From Candidatus Stackebrandtia excrementipullorum (lineage in GTDB: Bacteria; Actinomycetota; Actinomycetes; Mycobacteriales; Micromonosporaceae), in the NCBI GenBank assembly GCA_019113825.1, contig DXGR01000041.1, positions 1-64,000 on the forward strand: DNA of 64,000 nucleotides. Reading direction: 5' to 3'. The notes below the pieces were generated by a model. The model had not been told where the DNA came from, did not search any database, and worked only from the letters and a program-made list of their open reading frames with translations. The translations under genes were made by a program, and so were the position numbers. How positions within the stretch are numbered: the first letter of the stretch is position 1; the number at the start of each line of letters is the position of its first letter. Shown here piece by piece: positions 1-10,952 of the stretch.

Positions 1-182
1 AGCCAGTACTCGTTGCACGCTCCCGAGGTGCAGTGCCGATACAGTCCGTTGTAGGTGTTGTCGCAGGGCGACAGGAAACATTGGATGATGCCGCTGCATG
101 CGGCGATGCAGGCTCCTTCTGCGGAATGGGATGGAGCCAACCGTTCGAGAACGGTGTCGGCGGCGCGGTTGATCCAGTTCAT
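1..182 (-). CDS. Cys-rich small protein, partial (3' end beyond window)
   Basis: This is the 5' part of a reverse-strand gene that runs off the left edge; 60 codons are visible. It starts with ATG at 182 behind a clear Shine-Dalgarno run (GAAGGAAAG). The first 24 residues (MNWINRAADTVLERLAPSHS...) look like a short amphipathic leader with no hydrophobic signal peptide. From residue 25 on the protein is rich in Cys (25, 29, 35, 40, 51, 56) with Tyr, Ser, Gly and Asn. A leader followed by a Cys-rich core suggests a peptide that is modified or forms disulfides or binds metal. I do not recognise a family, and the end and neighbouring genes are not visible. The coding call rests on the start site and codon use. 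Confidence 0.6.
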   Translation of the reverse strand, partial: MNWINRAADTVLERLAPSHSAEGACIAACSGIIQCFLSPCDNTYNGLYRHCTSGACNEYW

Positions 183-532
183 GTTCTTTCCTTCGTGACC
201 GGCCAGTCGGGTCCCACCACGACCAATCCTAACGATCGTGACCGGTGAAACACATCGACCGGACGGCCCACCGCCGCGTGAGTTCCTCGCCGGCGAAACG
301 TCTCGTCTCGTCTCGTGTGTGACGAGGGTTCGGTTGCGCGACGGAGTCAACGGCACCACCGACATCCGGTTCCCGGCACAGCTGGAAGCGGGCCGAAATT
401 AAGCATGCGCGGTGGAGTCGAGATTGTTGCTGACGGAATGAAGATGCAGCCCGGTGACGTTCACCGCAGTCGCGCCGGGCATGCGTCGGCGGTTGTGAAA
501 GGACATGTCGAACATGCGACGCGTGGTGGGAG
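183..532. other. Intergenic stretch without a convincing gene
   Basis: About 350 bases lie between the start of the Cys-rich gene and the end of the small membrane protein gene. A short run of three TCTCG units sits near 301-318. A plus-strand reading from ATG 404 to 590 is open but has no ribosome binding site and runs over the reverse-strand gene. I see no RNA gene here. Confidence 0.5.
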
Positions 533-552
533 CCGGCGCCCGCGGGCGCCGG
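533..552 (-). terminator. Perfect GC palindrome, likely terminator of the small membrane protein gene
   Basis: A perfect 20-base palindrome (arms of 10, CCGGCGCCCG and its complement) lies directly downstream of the reverse-strand gene ending at 559. It can fold as an 8-bp stem with a CGCG loop. There is no T-run, which is usual for actinobacterial terminators. Confidence 0.5.
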
Positions 553-558
553 AGCCGG

Positions 559-795
559 TTACGCCCGCCGTCTTCTCAGGTGTCGCCTGACGAGGGCGGT
601 CCCGAAGACCACGGCCATCACACCGAAGGTCGCCGACACGAAGAAATGCTCGGCGATGCTCAGCGCCGCGTTGAAGCCCACGGACACGACGAGGAGTGTC
701 CACAACATGATGTCGGTGCGTTCGGTTGACGGTCGGTCGTCGTCCGTCGTGGTGGCCTGTTCCGGCGACGAGCTGCGGTCGTGCAGGTCGTTCAC
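559..795 (-). CDS. Small two-helix membrane protein, unknown function
   Basis: This 78-residue protein starts with GTG 795 behind GGGGAGA. Residues 1-28 are polar and rich in Asp, Ser and Thr. Two hydrophobic segments follow (about 30-48 and 50-66), and the protein ends in a very basic tail (RRHLRRRRA), so the C-terminus should face the cytoplasm. It is transcribed divergently from the two-component genes that start at 964, across an intergenic region holding a strong palindrome, so it could be a target or partner of that system. That link is inference from position only. No family is recognised. Confidence 0.6.
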   Translation of the reverse strand: MNDLHDRSSSPEQATTTDDDRPSTERTDIMLWTLLVVSVGFNAALSIAEHFFVSATFGVMAVVFGTALVRRHLRRRRA

Positions 796-875
796 GATTG
801 ATCTCCCCTGTTTGAAGGTTGTACCTCGACGTTATGCGAACGGAGATCGTCCTCCCATACCGTCGGCTGCCGAAG

Positions 876-901
876 TCGTGGTACAGCCTGCTGTACCACG
901 A
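876..901. promoter_or_regulatory. Inverted repeat, probable operator in divergent promoter region
   Basis: Perfect 11-base arms at 876-886 and 891-901 (TCGTGGTACAG and its complement) flank CCTG. The repeat lies between the small membrane protein gene (-) and the histidine kinase/response regulator pair (+). The obvious candidate binder is the LuxR-type regulator encoded at 2193. The position suggests control of either or both promoters. Confidence 0.6.
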
Positions 902-963
902 GCCCGGCAACGAACGGTGGTTCGCGCCGTGGCGTAGCGTCCCATCGACGAACGGGAGGTGGC

Positions 964-2205
964 GTGAATCGGATACGTCAACGGTTGCGCATCGGCGCAA
1001 CCGCGTTGCAGCGCCTTGTCTGGACTTTGGGGACTGCGTCGGCCGCGCTGCTCACCCTCCTCCTCGGCGTGCTGGTGGCGGCGGTTTGCCTCGTCGGGGT
1101 CGGCCTGCCACTGATACGGCCGTGGTTGCTCCTGTTGCGGATGGTGGCCGATCTGGAGCGCCGACGGTTGACGGCGATGGGGCACCCGATCGTGTCGGCG
1201 TATCCACCGTTGCCACGCGGTCTTCGTGCGGTGCCGGGATACCTGCGACATGACCCGACGGTCCGTCGGGACCTCGCATGGTTGCCGATACACGCGGTGT
1301 GGGGGTGGGCGGTCGGTGCCGTCGGTGTCCAGATCGGTGTCAACGTCGTCCGAGACCTGACTTTTCCACTGTGGTGGTATCTGTTGCCTTTGACAGAGGC
1401 GAGCCTGTTGAACGGGCTGGTGTCGGTCACCGACTGGGGGAGTGTCTGGTGGGCGATACTTCTCGGCCTGGTGTGGTCGGCCATGGCCCTGTTCCTCAAT
1501 CCGGTGTTGGTGACCGCGGCGGCGGTGCCGGGTCGACGGTTGTTGTCGCCGCATCCGGATCTGGATCTGTCGGCACGCATTGTCGAACTGACCGCCACGC
1601 GTGCCGCCGCGCTTGATGCGCACGTCGTCGAACTGCGCCGTATCGAACGGGCGTTGCACGATGGGGCACAGAACCGGTTGGTGGGGGTGGCGATGTTGAC
1701 CGGCGCGGCACGCGACGCGATATCTCGCGACACGGCGGCCGCCGAGGCGATCATGGAACGGGCTCACGAGGCGGCCGAGCAGGCGCTTGCCGAATTGAGA
1801 ACCGTGGTCCGCGGCATTCTTCCCCCGGTACTGGAGGACCGTGGCCTGGAGGGTGCGGTATACGCGCTTGCCTCGGATTGTGCGGTCGAGGTGGACGTTG
1901 ACGTCCGCCTGGACGCGCGGTGTCCGATCAGTGTCGAGACGACGGCGTACTTCGCCGTGGCCGAAGCGTTGACGAACGTGTCGAAGCACAGCGAAGCGTC
2001 TCGTGCACACGTCACGGTGCGGCGCACCGGGGAGTGGCTTGTCGTCAGGATCACCGACGACGGTCGAGGCGGTGCCCGGGTCGACGCCGGAACCGGCTTG
2101 GCCGGGATCGAACGGCGCGTGGCCGGTCACGATGGAACGACCCGTATCGTCAGTCCGGTCTCGGGCCCGACAACGGTGGAGGTGCGGTTGCCGTGCGGAT
2201 CGTGA
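964..2205 (+). CDS. Sensor histidine kinase, NarL/HisKA_3 type
   Basis: A 413-residue membrane kinase that would phosphorylate the response regulator encoded just downstream. The start is GTG 964 behind GGGAGG. Hydrophobic segments lie at about 25-60, 108-128, 135-152 and 162-190, giving a membrane sensor with no large outside domain. The dimerisation box RRIERALHDGAQNRLV places the phospho-accepting His at 232. The ATPase part follows, with an N-box (EALTNVSKHS) and G-box (DDGRGGA, GTGLAGIERR). The gene overlaps the regulator by 13 bases, so the two are translationally coupled. The signal is unknown. Confidence 0.93.
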   Translation: MNRIRQRLRIGATALQRLVWTLGTASAALLTLLLGVLVAAVCLVGVGLPLIRPWLLLLRMVADLERRRLTAMGHPIVSAYPPLPRGLRAVPGYLRHDPTVRRDLAWLPIHAVWGWAVGAVGVQIGVNVVRDLTFPLWWYLLPLTEASLLNGLVSVTDWGSVWWAILLGLVWSAMALFLNPVLVTAAAVPGRRLLSPHPDLDLSARIVELTATRAAALDAHVVELRRIERALHDGAQNRLVGVAMLTGAARDAISRDTAAAEAIMERAHEAAEQALAELRTVVRGILPPVLEDRGLEGAVYALASDCAVEVDVDVRLDARCPISVETTAYFAVAEALTNVSKHSEASRAHVTVRRTGEWLVVRITDDGRGGARVDAGTGLAGIERRVAGHDGTTRIVSPVSGPTTVEVRLPCGS

Positions 2206-2846
2206 TAGCCGAAGACGACACTTTGTTGCGCGAAGGGCTGACTCTGGTCCTGAACTCACAGGGCATGGAGGTGGTGGCGGCGGTCGCCGACGGCGACCGG
2301 TTTTTGGAGGCCGTTGCGGAACACCGCCCCGATGTCGCCGTTCTCGACGTCCGGATGCCGCCGACCTATACCGATGAGGGTATTCGTGCCGCGGTGGCGG
2401 CGCGAAAAACCCGACCCGGCCTGCCCGTGCTGGTTTTGTCCGCATACGTGGAGCGGACGTTTGCGACCGAGCTTCTGGTGGCAGGTGCACGCGGCGTCGG
2501 TTACCTCCTGAAGGAGCGCGTGGGACGGGTTTCGGAGTTCACCGAGGCGCTGCACCGGGTCGCCGACGGAGGCGCCGCCATCGACCCGGAGGTGGTGTCG
2601 CAGTTGTTCGCTCGACGGCGTGAATCCGACAGGTTGGAACTTCTGACTCCCAGGGAACGCGAGGTGCTCGCCGCCATGGCCGAAGGGCTCGGAAACACCG
2701 CCATCGGGTCGCGATTGTGCATAACCGGAAACGCCGTTCACAAGCACATCCGCTCCATCTTCGCGAAGCTGGAACTTCCACCCGACGACACGTCGGATCG
2801 TCGGGTGGCCGCTGTTCTCCACTACCTGGAGGGGAGCCGGGGCTAG
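2193..2846 (+). CDS. LuxR/NarL-family response regulator
   Basis: A 217-residue DNA-binding regulator paired with the preceding kinase. I place the start at GTG 2193, preceded by GGTGGAGG at 2175-2182, because the receiver domain begins there (MRIVIAEDD). The phospho-acceptor is Asp52 in VLDVRMPP and the conserved Lys is 107. A linker follows, then a LuxR-type helix-turn-helix at about 149-195 (LTPREREVLAAMAEG...). The reading frame is open further upstream, but that part only overlaps the kinase gene. The palindrome at 876-901 is a candidate binding site. Confidence 0.93.
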   Translation: MRIVIAEDDTLLREGLTLVLNSQGMEVVAAVADGDRFLEAVAEHRPDVAVLDVRMPPTYTDEGIRAAVAARKTRPGLPVLVLSAYVERTFATELLVAGARGVGYLLKERVGRVSEFTEALHRVADGGAAIDPEVVSQLFARRRESDRLELLTPREREVLAAMAEGLGNTAIGSRLCITGNAVHKHIRSIFAKLELPPDDTSDRRVAAVLHYLEGSRG

Positions 2847-2998
2847 GCGGTCCGTTCCCGGTGGCTTGCTCGGTCTGCCGTTTCGGTCGATCCGGGGCTC
2901 GTCACCGCCTGGGCCGCGTGTTGGTGCGGATGCCCTAAAGCCGTTGTCCCGGGTCCGTTGTCGCTGGTGGGCTGCGTCACTAAGCGCGAATACACGCC

Positions 2999-3035
2999 TT
3001 GCATTATGATACGTTCAACTGCATAGTAATTCATC
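2999..3035 (+). promoter_or_regulatory. Arginine operon promoter with ARG-box-like operator
   Basis: Two AT-rich half-sites, TTGCATTATGATACG and TGCATAGTAATTCAT, resemble the ARG boxes bound by ArgR. They overlap a plausible promoter: -35 TTGCAT at 2999-3004, a 17-base spacer and -10 CATAGT at 3022-3027. ArgR encoded within the operon (8354) would repress here when arginine is plentiful; this is known for the family and inferred for this site. Confidence 0.65.
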
Positions 3036-3099
3036 TGTCGGGGTTGGGGCCGTTCCCGCCCGGTCGGACGTATCGAAGACGTATCGAAAGGGGTCCGGA

Positions 3100-4116
3100 G
3101 TGGGACATCGGGTCGCGATCGCAGGCGCCAGCGGTTATGCCGGTGGCGAAGTGCTGCGATTGCTTGCTGGACATCCGGAATTGGAAATAGCCGCGGCAAC
3201 GGCCCACAGCCACGCCGGCGCGCCGGTAACCCAGGTGCACCCGCACTTGAGGAATCTGGACGGACTCGAATTCACGCCGACCACCCCCGATGTTCTGGGC
3301 GATGCCGACCTCGTGATCCTCACACTCCCGCATGGACAGTCGGCCGAGATCGCGGCGCAGCTCCCGTCGTCGGTCAAAGTCGTCGACCTGGGAGCCGATC
3401 ACCGTCTGACCGATCCGCAGGCGTGGGAGGACTACTATTCGGGCCCTCACGCGGGTGCGTGGACATACGGACTTCCGGAGCTGCCGGGGCAACGCGAGGC
3501 CGTGGCGGCGTCGAACCGGGTGGCCGCCACCGGTTGCTATGCCGTGGCCACGACCCTGGCTCTCGCTCCGATCCTGGCGGGCGGCCTCGGGTCCCCCGAC
3601 GATGTGGTCGTGGTGGCCGCGTCGGGGACTACCGGCGCCGGCCGTCAGGCGAAACCACACCTGCTCGCCAGCGAGGTGTCCGGATCTCTCAGCCCGTACA
3701 AGGTCGGCGCGCATCAGCACGTTCCCGAGATCAAACAGGCCAGTGGCGCCCGTTCTCTGTCGTTCACACCCGTGTTGGCTCCCATGCCGCGCGGCATCCT
3801 CGCGACCGTGACGATCCGTCCCACCCGGCTCGGGATCGGTGTGGAGGAGGTCCGTGACGTATTGTCCACCGCCTACGCCGACGAGCCGTTCGTGACCGTG
3901 TTGCCGGAAGGCTCCTGGCCGCAGACGGGCGCGACGCTGGGATCCAACACGTGTCTGTTGCAGACCACGATCGACCGCGACGCGGAGCGGATCATCGTGA
4001 CCGCCGCGATCGACAACCTGGGCAAGGGCGCCGCCGGACAGGTCGTCCAGTGTGCCAACCTGATGCTCGGGCTGCCCGAGACGTCGGGGCTGAGCGCCAA
4101 CGGGGTGGCGCCGTGA
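3100..4116 (+). CDS. argC: N-acetyl-gamma-glutamyl-phosphate reductase
   Basis: ArgC carries out the third step of arginine synthesis, the NADPH-dependent reduction of N-acetylglutamyl phosphate to the semialdehyde, in the cytoplasm. The protein has 338 residues, normal for the family. The N-terminal Rossmann motif is GASGYAGGE (residues 9-17), and the catalytic Cys is 146 in VAATGCYAVA. The VGAHQHVPEI segment carries the conserved His. The start is GTG 3100 behind AAAGGGG. It is the first gene of the arg operon, downstream of the ARG box, and its stop overlaps the argJ start (GTGA). Confidence 0.97.
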   Translation: MGHRVAIAGASGYAGGEVLRLLAGHPELEIAAATAHSHAGAPVTQVHPHLRNLDGLEFTPTTPDVLGDADLVILTLPHGQSAEIAAQLPSSVKVVDLGADHRLTDPQAWEDYYSGPHAGAWTYGLPELPGQREAVAASNRVAATGCYAVATTLALAPILAGGLGSPDDVVVVAASGTTGAGRQAKPHLLASEVSGSLSPYKVGAHQHVPEIKQASGARSLSFTPVLAPMPRGILATVTIRPTRLGIGVEEVRDVLSTAYADEPFVTVLPEGSWPQTGATLGSNTCLLQTTIDRDAERIIVTAAIDNLGKGAAGQVVQCANLMLGLPETSGLSANGVAP

Positions 4117-5267
4117 CCGTCACCTCGCCAGGGGGATTCACCGCCGCCGGTGTCGCCGCCGGTCTCAAGGAGTCCGGCGGCGAGGACGTGGCCCTCGTCG
4201 TAAACAACGGTCCACGGTTCGAAGCCGCAGGCGTCTTCACCTCCAACCGGGTGCAGGCGGCGCCGGTCCTGTGGAGCCGTCAAGTCCTCGCCGGAGGGGG
4301 GCCGTTGCGAGCCGTGATCCTGAACTCGGGTGGCGCCAACGCGTGCACCGGGCCGCGGGGTTTCCAGAACACCCACGCCACCGCCGAACGCGTTGCCGTG
4401 CTCTTGGACGTCGGCGCCGCCTCGGTGGCGGTGTGTTCGACGGGACTCATCGGTGAACACCTGCCGATGGAGCGCCTGCTTCCCGGAGTGGACCGCGCGG
4501 TTGCGTCGTTGGCTCCCGACGGCGGTGCCGACGCCGCCAAGGCGATCATGACGACCGACTCGGTGCCCAAGAGTGTCGTCGTCGACGGTGGTGGATACTC
4601 CGTCGGCGGTATCGCCAAAGGCGCCGGAATGCTTGCTCCGGGCATGGCAACGATGCTGTGTGTTCTCACCACCGACGCCGTTGTCGATTCCTCGACCGCC
4701 GATCGGGCGCTGCGGGAGGCGTGCCGCGTCAGCTTCGACCGGCTCGACTCCGATGGGGCCATGTCGACCAACGACACGGTCCTGTTGATGGCATCGGGCG
4801 CGGCCGACGTGATTCCCGACGCCGAGGCCTTCACGGGTGCGGTGACCGAAGCGTGCATGAATCTTTCGCGGCAGTTGCTCTCGGATGCCGAAGGAGCCAC
4901 CAAGGAGGTTGCCATCACGGTCACCGGTGCCGCCGACGAGGCCGATGCGGTGACCGTGGCTCGGGCCGTGGCGCGCAACAACCTCGTGAAGTGCGCCTTG
5001 TTCGGTGAGGACCCCAACTGGGGGAGAATCCTGGCCGCGGTGGGCACCACCGACGCCGTTTTCGAACCCGACAACCTGGATGTGGCGGTCAACGACGTGT
5101 GGATCTGTCGATCCGGCGCCGCTGCCGCCGACCGATCCACGGTCGACCTCTCCGGTCGCGAGGTGTCGATCACCGTCGCGCTGGGCGCTGGCGATCAACA
5201 CGCGACCGTGTGGACCAACGACCTGTCGCACGCATACGTGCACGAGAATTCGGCGTATTCGTCATGA
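4113..5267 (+). CDS. argJ: Glutamate N-acetyltransferase / ornithine acetyltransferase
   Basis: ArgJ transfers the acetyl group from N-acetylornithine to glutamate and so recycles it; some members also use acetyl-CoA. It has 384 residues from GTG 4113, which overlaps the argC stop. Family marks are KGAGML at 169-174, the self-cleavage site before Thr180 (ATML) that creates the alpha and beta chains and the catalytic Thr, and the conserved C-terminus [10 protein letters not shown]. The open frame extends upstream to 3951, but that part lies inside argC and is not needed. Whether the protein is mono- or bifunctional cannot be read from the sequence. Confidence 0.97.
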   Translation: MTVTSPGGFTAAGVAAGLKESGGEDVALVVNNGPRFEAAGVFTSNRVQAAPVLWSRQVLAGGGPLRAVILNSGGANACTGPRGFQNTHATAERVAVLLDVGAASVAVCSTGLIGEHLPMERLLPGVDRAVASLAPDGGADAAKAIMTTDSVPKSVVVDGGGYSVGGIAKGAGMLAPGMATMLCVLTTDAVVDSSTADRALREACRVSFDRLDSDGAMSTNDTVLLMASGAADVIPDAEAFTGAVTEACMNLSRQLLSDAEGATKEVAITVTGAADEADAVTVARAVARNNLVKCALFGEDPNWGRILAAVGTTDAVFEPDNLDVAVNDVWICRSGAAAADRSTVDLSGREVSITVALGAGDQHATVWTNDLSHAYVHENSAYSS

Positions 5268-6160
5268 CCTTTTACGAAATGGCCCCTGCGGTACGTACCG
5301 CTTTGGGGAAGGCCCAAACGTTGATCGAGGCGCTGCCGTGGCTGAAGACCTTTCACGGCAAGCTCGTCGTGGTCAAGTACGGCGGACACGCGATGGTGGA
5401 CCCGAAACTACGTGCGGCGTTCGCCGCGGACATGGTCTTTTTGCGGTATGCCGGACTGAAACCGGTGGTGGTGCACGGTGGCGGCCCCCAGATTTCCTCC
5501 ATGTTGGACAAACTCGGCATCGAGTCGGAGTTCAAGGGCGGACTTCGAGTGACGACCGCCGAATCGATGGACGTCGTCCGCATGGTGCTGGTGGGGCAGG
5601 TCGGGCGTGAGCTTGTCGGGCTGATCAACGAGCACGGCCCGTTCGCCGTGGGAATGTCCGGAGAGGACGCCCGCCTGTTGACTGCTCGGCGTCGCCACGC
5701 CGTGATCGACGGCAGCCCCGTCGACGTCGGCCAGGTCGGAGACGTGGCGTCGGTCAACACCGCCGCGATTACGGACCTGTTGCATGCGGGAAGAATTCCG
5801 GTGATCTCTACCGTGGCGCCCGACGCCGACGGTGTCCTCCACAATCTCAACGCCGATACCGCGGCGGGTGCGCTGGCCACGGCATTGGGTGCGCAGAAGC
5901 TTGTCGTATTGACCGACGTGGACGGGCTTTATGCCGATTGGCCGGATCCGGCGACGAGAATAAGTCGGATCACCGGAGCCGAGTTGAGCAAACTTCTGCC
6001 CCGACTGTCGGCGGGAATGGTGCCCAAAATGGAGGCGTGCCTTCGGGCCGTCGACGGTGGAGTGCCGCAGGCGCACGTGATCGACGGTCGCGTTCCGCAC
6101 TCGGTCCTGTTGGAAGTGTTTACCTCGGAGGGAGTCGGCACAATGGTGGTGGCCCAATGA
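5264..6160 (+). CDS. argB: Acetylglutamate kinase
   Basis: ArgB phosphorylates N-acetylglutamate with ATP, the step that is feedback-inhibited by arginine in many bacteria. The 298-residue protein starts at ATG 5264, overlapping the argJ stop (ATGA). The amino-acid kinase fold is shown by the nucleotide-binding VVKYGGHAM near residue 37, the glycine-rich VVHGGGPQI and [12 protein letters not shown]. An N-terminal extension of about 25 residues before the first strand ([19 protein letters not shown]) fits the arginine-sensitive hexameric type; that is inference from the family. It sits between argJ and argD in the operon. Confidence 0.97.
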   Translation: MTFYEMAPAVRTALGKAQTLIEALPWLKTFHGKLVVVKYGGHAMVDPKLRAAFAADMVFLRYAGLKPVVVHGGGPQISSMLDKLGIESEFKGGLRVTTAESMDVVRMVLVGQVGRELVGLINEHGPFAVGMSGEDARLLTARRRHAVIDGSPVDVGQVGDVASVNTAAITDLLHAGRIPVISTVAPDADGVLHNLNADTAAGALATALGAQKLVVLTDVDGLYADWPDPATRISRITGAELSKLLPRLSAGMVPKMEACLRAVDGGVPQAHVIDGRVPHSVLLEVFTSEGVGTMVVAQ

Positions 6161-7350
6161 ATCTTCGGCAACGTTTCGCCGAAGCCCTGATGCCCAACTA
6201 CGGCACGGTGGAGCTGGCGTTGACCCACGGCGAGGGAGCCGTCGTCTACGACGTCGACGGTAAGGACTATCTCGACTTCATCGGTGGCATAGCCACGAGC
6301 GTGCTCGGCCATGCTCATCCGGCGTTGGTCGCGGCGGTCGGCGACCAGGTCGCCAAGATCGCGCACACGTCCAATCTTTTCATCAACCAACCGGCCGTCG
6401 AACTGGCCGAGCGGCTCCTGGGGCTGTTTGACGTGCCGGGAAAGGTCTTCTTCACCAACAGTGGCGCCGAAGCCAACGAATGTGCGTTGAAACTGGCCAT
6501 GATCCACGGTCGACCCGATGGACGTACCCGGTTCGTGGCCGCAGCCGACGGATTTCACGGCCGTACCCTGGGCGCCTTGGCCTTGACCGGCAAGGACGTG
6601 ATCCGCGAACCGTTTGCGCCGTTCGGTGTCGATGTGACGTTCGTGCCGTACGGTGACGTCGCCGCGTTGGCCGAGACCGTCGACCACACCGTAGCGGCCG
6701 TGTTCCTCGAACCACTTCAGGGCGAAGCCGGCGTCAAACCACCTCCGGCCGGTTATCTGTCGACGGCCAGAACGGTCTGCGACAACGCGGGTGCTCTGCT
6801 GGTGCTCGACGAGATCCAGTCCGGGATGGGTCGTACCGGCGCGTGGTTCGCTCACCAACAGGAGAACGTCACCCCGGACGTCGTCACAATGGCCAAGGGC
6901 CTCGCCGGTGGCCTGCCCATGGGCGCCTGTATCGGGCTCGGCCCGGTCGGTGATCTCTTCGGCCCCGGCGCTCACGGATCGACCTTCGGGGGCAACCCGG
7001 TGTCGGCGGCGGCGGCGTTGGCGGTGCTCGACACGATCGCGAACGACGGACTCATGGACAACGCGGTCACCATGGGCCGACGGCTGGTCGACGGCATGGC
7101 GGCGATGGGGCATCCGCTTGTGCAGAGCGTGCGGGGTAGAGGGCTGTGGCTGGGCATCGTCTTGAACGAAGAACTCGCGGGCACAGTGGTCACGGCACTT
7201 CGTGACAGAGGGGTACTGGCCAACGCTGTACGCCCCGATGTGGTTCGTGTGGCTCCGCCGTTGATCGTCACCGAAGCCGACGTCGATCGGTTTCTCCTCG
7301 AACTGGCGCACGCCGCCGACGTCGTATACCCGCGGGGAGGGCGACCGTGA
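6157..7350 (+). CDS. argD: Acetylornithine aminotransferase
   Basis: ArgD converts N-acetylglutamate semialdehyde to N-acetylornithine using glutamate and PLP. It is a class III aminotransferase of 397 residues with the PLP Lys at 247 (TMAKGLAGG), the phosphate-binding NSGAEANE at 101-108 and [12 protein letters not shown] near 218. The start is ATG 6157, overlapping the argB stop. A longer open frame upstream lies wholly within argB. In some bacteria ArgD also serves lysine synthesis as succinyl-diaminopimelate aminotransferase; the sequence does not settle this. Confidence 0.97.
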   Translation: MNLRQRFAEALMPNYGTVELALTHGEGAVVYDVDGKDYLDFIGGIATSVLGHAHPALVAAVGDQVAKIAHTSNLFINQPAVELAERLLGLFDVPGKVFFTNSGAEANECALKLAMIHGRPDGRTRFVAAADGFHGRTLGALALTGKDVIREPFAPFGVDVTFVPYGDVAALAETVDHTVAAVFLEPLQGEAGVKPPPAGYLSTARTVCDNAGALLVLDEIQSGMGRTGAWFAHQQENVTPDVVTMAKGLAGGLPMGACIGLGPVGDLFGPGAHGSTFGGNPVSAAAALAVLDTIANDGLMDNAVTMGRRLVDGMAAMGHPLVQSVRGRGLWLGIVLNEELAGTVVTALRDRGVLANAVRPDVVRVAPPLIVTEADVDRFLLELAHAADVVYPRGGRP

Positions 7351-8357
7351 AGCATTTTCTGCGCGACGACGATGTGAACGCTCGCCAACAGCGTTACCTC
7401 GTCGACCTGGCCAAGTTCCTCAAGGTCCACCGTTACGACGCGCGGCCACTCCTGCACGCGACATCGAGTGCGTCCGCCACCCCGGCGGCGCCGCATTCGG
7501 TCGCGGTCATCATGGAGAAGGAGTCCACACGTACCCGGATCTCGTTCAACATCGGCATCACCGAACTGGGCGGCAACCCCGTCATGGTCGACGCACAGTC
7601 GAGTCAGCTCGCCCGAGGCGAGTCGATTGAGGACACGGCCCGTGTGCTGTCCGGATATGTCGACGGCATCGTCATCCGCACATTCGGCGACGACCGCATC
7701 AACGCTCTTGCCGCCGCCTCGCGCGTACCCGTCATCAACGCGTTGACCGACGGGTTCCATCCCTGTCAGCTTCTTGCCGACATCATGACCGTCGACGAGG
7801 AGTTCGGGGGCACCGCGGGCATCACGATCGGTTACGTCGGCGACGCGGGCAACAACATGGCCCACTCGTATCTGCTCGCCGGCGCCGTGGCCGGCGCTCA
7901 CGTCCGCGTCGCCGGACCGGCAAAATACCAGCCCGACCCGACGATCGTCGCACGTGCCGAAGTGATCGCGGCCGAAACGGGCGGAAGCGTCACAGTGCTC
8001 GACGACCCGGTCGGTGCGGTCAAGGGTGCCGACGTCGTCGCCACCGACACCTGGGTGTCGATGGGGCATCTCGACAGACAGTTCCGTTTGGACGACCTCG
8101 CGTCCTTCCAGGTCAACGGCGACCTGATGGGACACGCGGCCGATCATGCGATCGTCCTACACTGCCTACCGGCCCACCGAGGTGAGGAGATCACCGACGA
8201 GGTCATTGACAGCCCTCAGTCGCGGGTGCTGTCCCAGGCCGAGAACCGCTTGCACGTCCAAAAGGCTCTGATGACGTGGTTGCTGACCGACCATGCGTGG
8301 GAGGTTCCGGGTTGGGACGCCCGACCCGCGTTCGTCGAAAGCGAGAACAACCAGTGA
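7347..8357 (+). CDS. argF: Ornithine carbamoyltransferase
   Basis: ArgF joins ornithine and carbamoyl phosphate to give citrulline. The 336-residue protein has the carbamoyl-phosphate motif STRTR, the HPCQ motif and the ornithine-binding [10 protein letters not shown]. The start is GTG 7347, overlapping the argD stop (GTGA). Between the first helices and the STRTR strand there is an Ala/Ser/Pro-rich stretch ([18 protein letters not shown]) longer than in typical family members as I remember them. It is followed, with GTGA overlap, by the arginine repressor. Confidence 0.96.
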   Translation: MKHFLRDDDVNARQQRYLVDLAKFLKVHRYDARPLLHATSSASATPAAPHSVAVIMEKESTRTRISFNIGITELGGNPVMVDAQSSQLARGESIEDTARVLSGYVDGIVIRTFGDDRINALAAASRVPVINALTDGFHPCQLLADIMTVDEEFGGTAGITIGYVGDAGNNMAHSYLLAGAVAGAHVRVAGPAKYQPDPTIVARAEVIAAETGGSVTVLDDPVGAVKGADVVATDTWVSMGHLDRQFRLDDLASFQVNGDLMGHAADHAIVLHCLPAHRGEEITDEVIDSPQSRVLSQAENRLHVQKALMTWLLTDHAWEVPGWDARPAFVESENNQ

Positions 8358-8872
8358 ACACGCCGCTCACCAAGACCGCCAGACACGCTCGGATCGGTGA
8401 ACTCATCCGCACTCGTTCGGTGCGTTCGCAAACCGAGTTGGCGGAGTTGCTTGCCGACGGTGGTGTGAGCGTCACTCAGGCGACTTTGTCGCGTGACCTG
8501 GAGGAACTGGGAGCCGTCAAGGTGCGGGGCACCGACTCCAGCCCGGCCGCCTACGTCCTCCCCGCCGAAGGGGAAGGGCCGCTGAGGGCGGCGACACAGC
8601 CGTCCGACCGGTTGGTGAGGTTGTTGAAGGAGCTTCTCACCGGCACCGACCACTCCGGTAACCTCGCGGTCTTGAGGACACCACCGGGAGCAGCCCAGTT
8701 CCTCGCCAGCGTGATAGACAAGTCCGGTCTGCGCGACATTGTGGGAACCATCGCCGGCGACGACACCATTCTCGTCGTGGCAAGGGACGGGTTGACGGGG
8801 GCCGAATTGGGCGAACAGCTTCTCAACTGGGCCGGCCGTGACCCCGAACGACCGGGCGGGACCGGCCGCTGA
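8354..8872 (+). CDS. argR: Arginine repressor
   Basis: ArgR is a hexameric repressor that binds ARG boxes with arginine as co-repressor. The protein has 172 residues from GTG 8354, overlapping the argF stop. The N-terminal winged helix-turn-helix contains SQTELAELL and [18 protein letters not shown]. The C-terminal oligomerisation and arginine-binding domain has the typical [15 protein letters not shown]. The likely target is the operator at 2999-3035, so the operon would regulate itself. Confidence 0.96.
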   Translation: MNTPLTKTARHARIGELIRTRSVRSQTELAELLADGGVSVTQATLSRDLEELGAVKVRGTDSSPAAYVLPAEGEGPLRAATQPSDRLVRLLKELLTGTDHSGNLAVLRTPPGAAQFLASVIDKSGLRDIVGTIAGDDTILVVARDGLTGAELGEQLLNWAGRDPERPGGTGR

Positions 8873-8923
8873 AGTCGAAGGGGCCACTCGAACAGGACTG
8901 ATGTGAACGGTCGTGCTCCGTGA

Positions 8924-10366
<1,443 letters not shown>

Positions 10367-10404
10367 TCACCCGACACGGGCTGTCCGACCGAATGGAAGA
10401 CAAC

Positions 10405-10917
10405 ATGGACCTGAACCGGTATATCGCCTCGGTGCCGGACTTTCCCGTTCCCGGTGTCGATTTCAAGGACATCACACCCCTGCTGGCCGACGTCACGGCG
10501 TTCGACTGGACGGTGGAGGCGATGGCCGCCACCGGACGCAGAGTCGAGGCGACCAAGGTCGCCGGTTTCGATGCCCGAGGTTTCCTGTGGTCGGCCCCTG
10601 TGGCGCGTCAGTTGAAGTTGCCGATGGTGCCGATTCGTAAGGCCGGCAAACTTCCCCGAGACACCGCCACGGAGTCGTATCAGGGGGAGTACGGCGCCGA
10701 AAGCGTCCAACTGCACCGCGACGCGATCGTTCCCGGGGACGCGGTCCTGTTGGTCGACGACGTTATCGCCACCGGCGGGGCGATGCGAGCCGGTTGCCGC
10801 CTGGTCGAGGAGCTGGGTGCGAGAGTTGCCGCGTGCGCCGCGGTGATACGACTGACCGGGCTGGGCGCACAGAAACAACTCGGTGACTACGAGGTCGTCT
10901 CGTTGATCGATTACTGA
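10405..10917 (+). CDS. apt: Adenine phosphoribosyltransferase
   Basis: Apt salvages adenine to AMP using PRPP. The protein has about 170 residues, with the PRPP-binding motif VLLVDDVIATGGA, the ARGFLWSAP segment and RKAGKLPRDT, all typical of Apt. I chose ATG 10405 because GGAAGA lies just before it; ATG 10393 is in frame, adds MEDN and has no binding site. It follows argH by 38 bases and could be transcribed with it, although the pathways are unrelated. A strong hairpin follows. Confidence 0.95.
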   Translation: MDLNRYIASVPDFPVPGVDFKDITPLLADVTAFDWTVEAMAATGRRVEATKVAGFDARGFLWSAPVARQLKLPMVPIRKAGKLPRDTATESYQGEYGAESVQLHRDAIVPGDAVLLVDDVIATGGAMRAGCRLVEELGARVAACAAVIRLTGLGAQKQLGDYEVVSLIDY

Positions 10918-10948
10918 ACCCGGTGACCCGTACGGGTCACCGGGTTCA
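10915..10948. terminator. Bidirectional terminator between apt and amidohydrolase
   Basis: A perfect 16-bp stem, starting TGAACCCGGTGACCCG and closed by a 2-base loop, begins at the apt stop codon and ends 4 bases before the end of the reverse-strand amidohydrolase gene. It can serve both convergent genes. Confidence 0.85.
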
Positions 10949-10952
10949 CGTC

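Noticed and set aside
301-318. TCTCG short repeat considered as a repeat array
   Set aside because: Only about three units; too short for an array, and no CRISPR-like spacing was found anywhere in the window.
404-590. Plus-strand ORF MRGGVEIVADGMKMQPGDV...
   Set aside because: No ribosome binding site and it overlaps the terminator palindrome and the end of the reverse gene at 559; may be chance.
832-2490. Reverse-strand open frame of 552 codons opposite the histidine kinase
   Set aside because: Arg/His/Pro-rich composition typical of the complement of GC-rich coding DNA; the plus-strand kinase and regulator have complete domains.
3873-5243. Long reverse open frame opposite argJ, and similar ones opposite argD, argF and argH
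   Set aside because: Shadows of well-identified genes; no domains, no ribosome binding sites.
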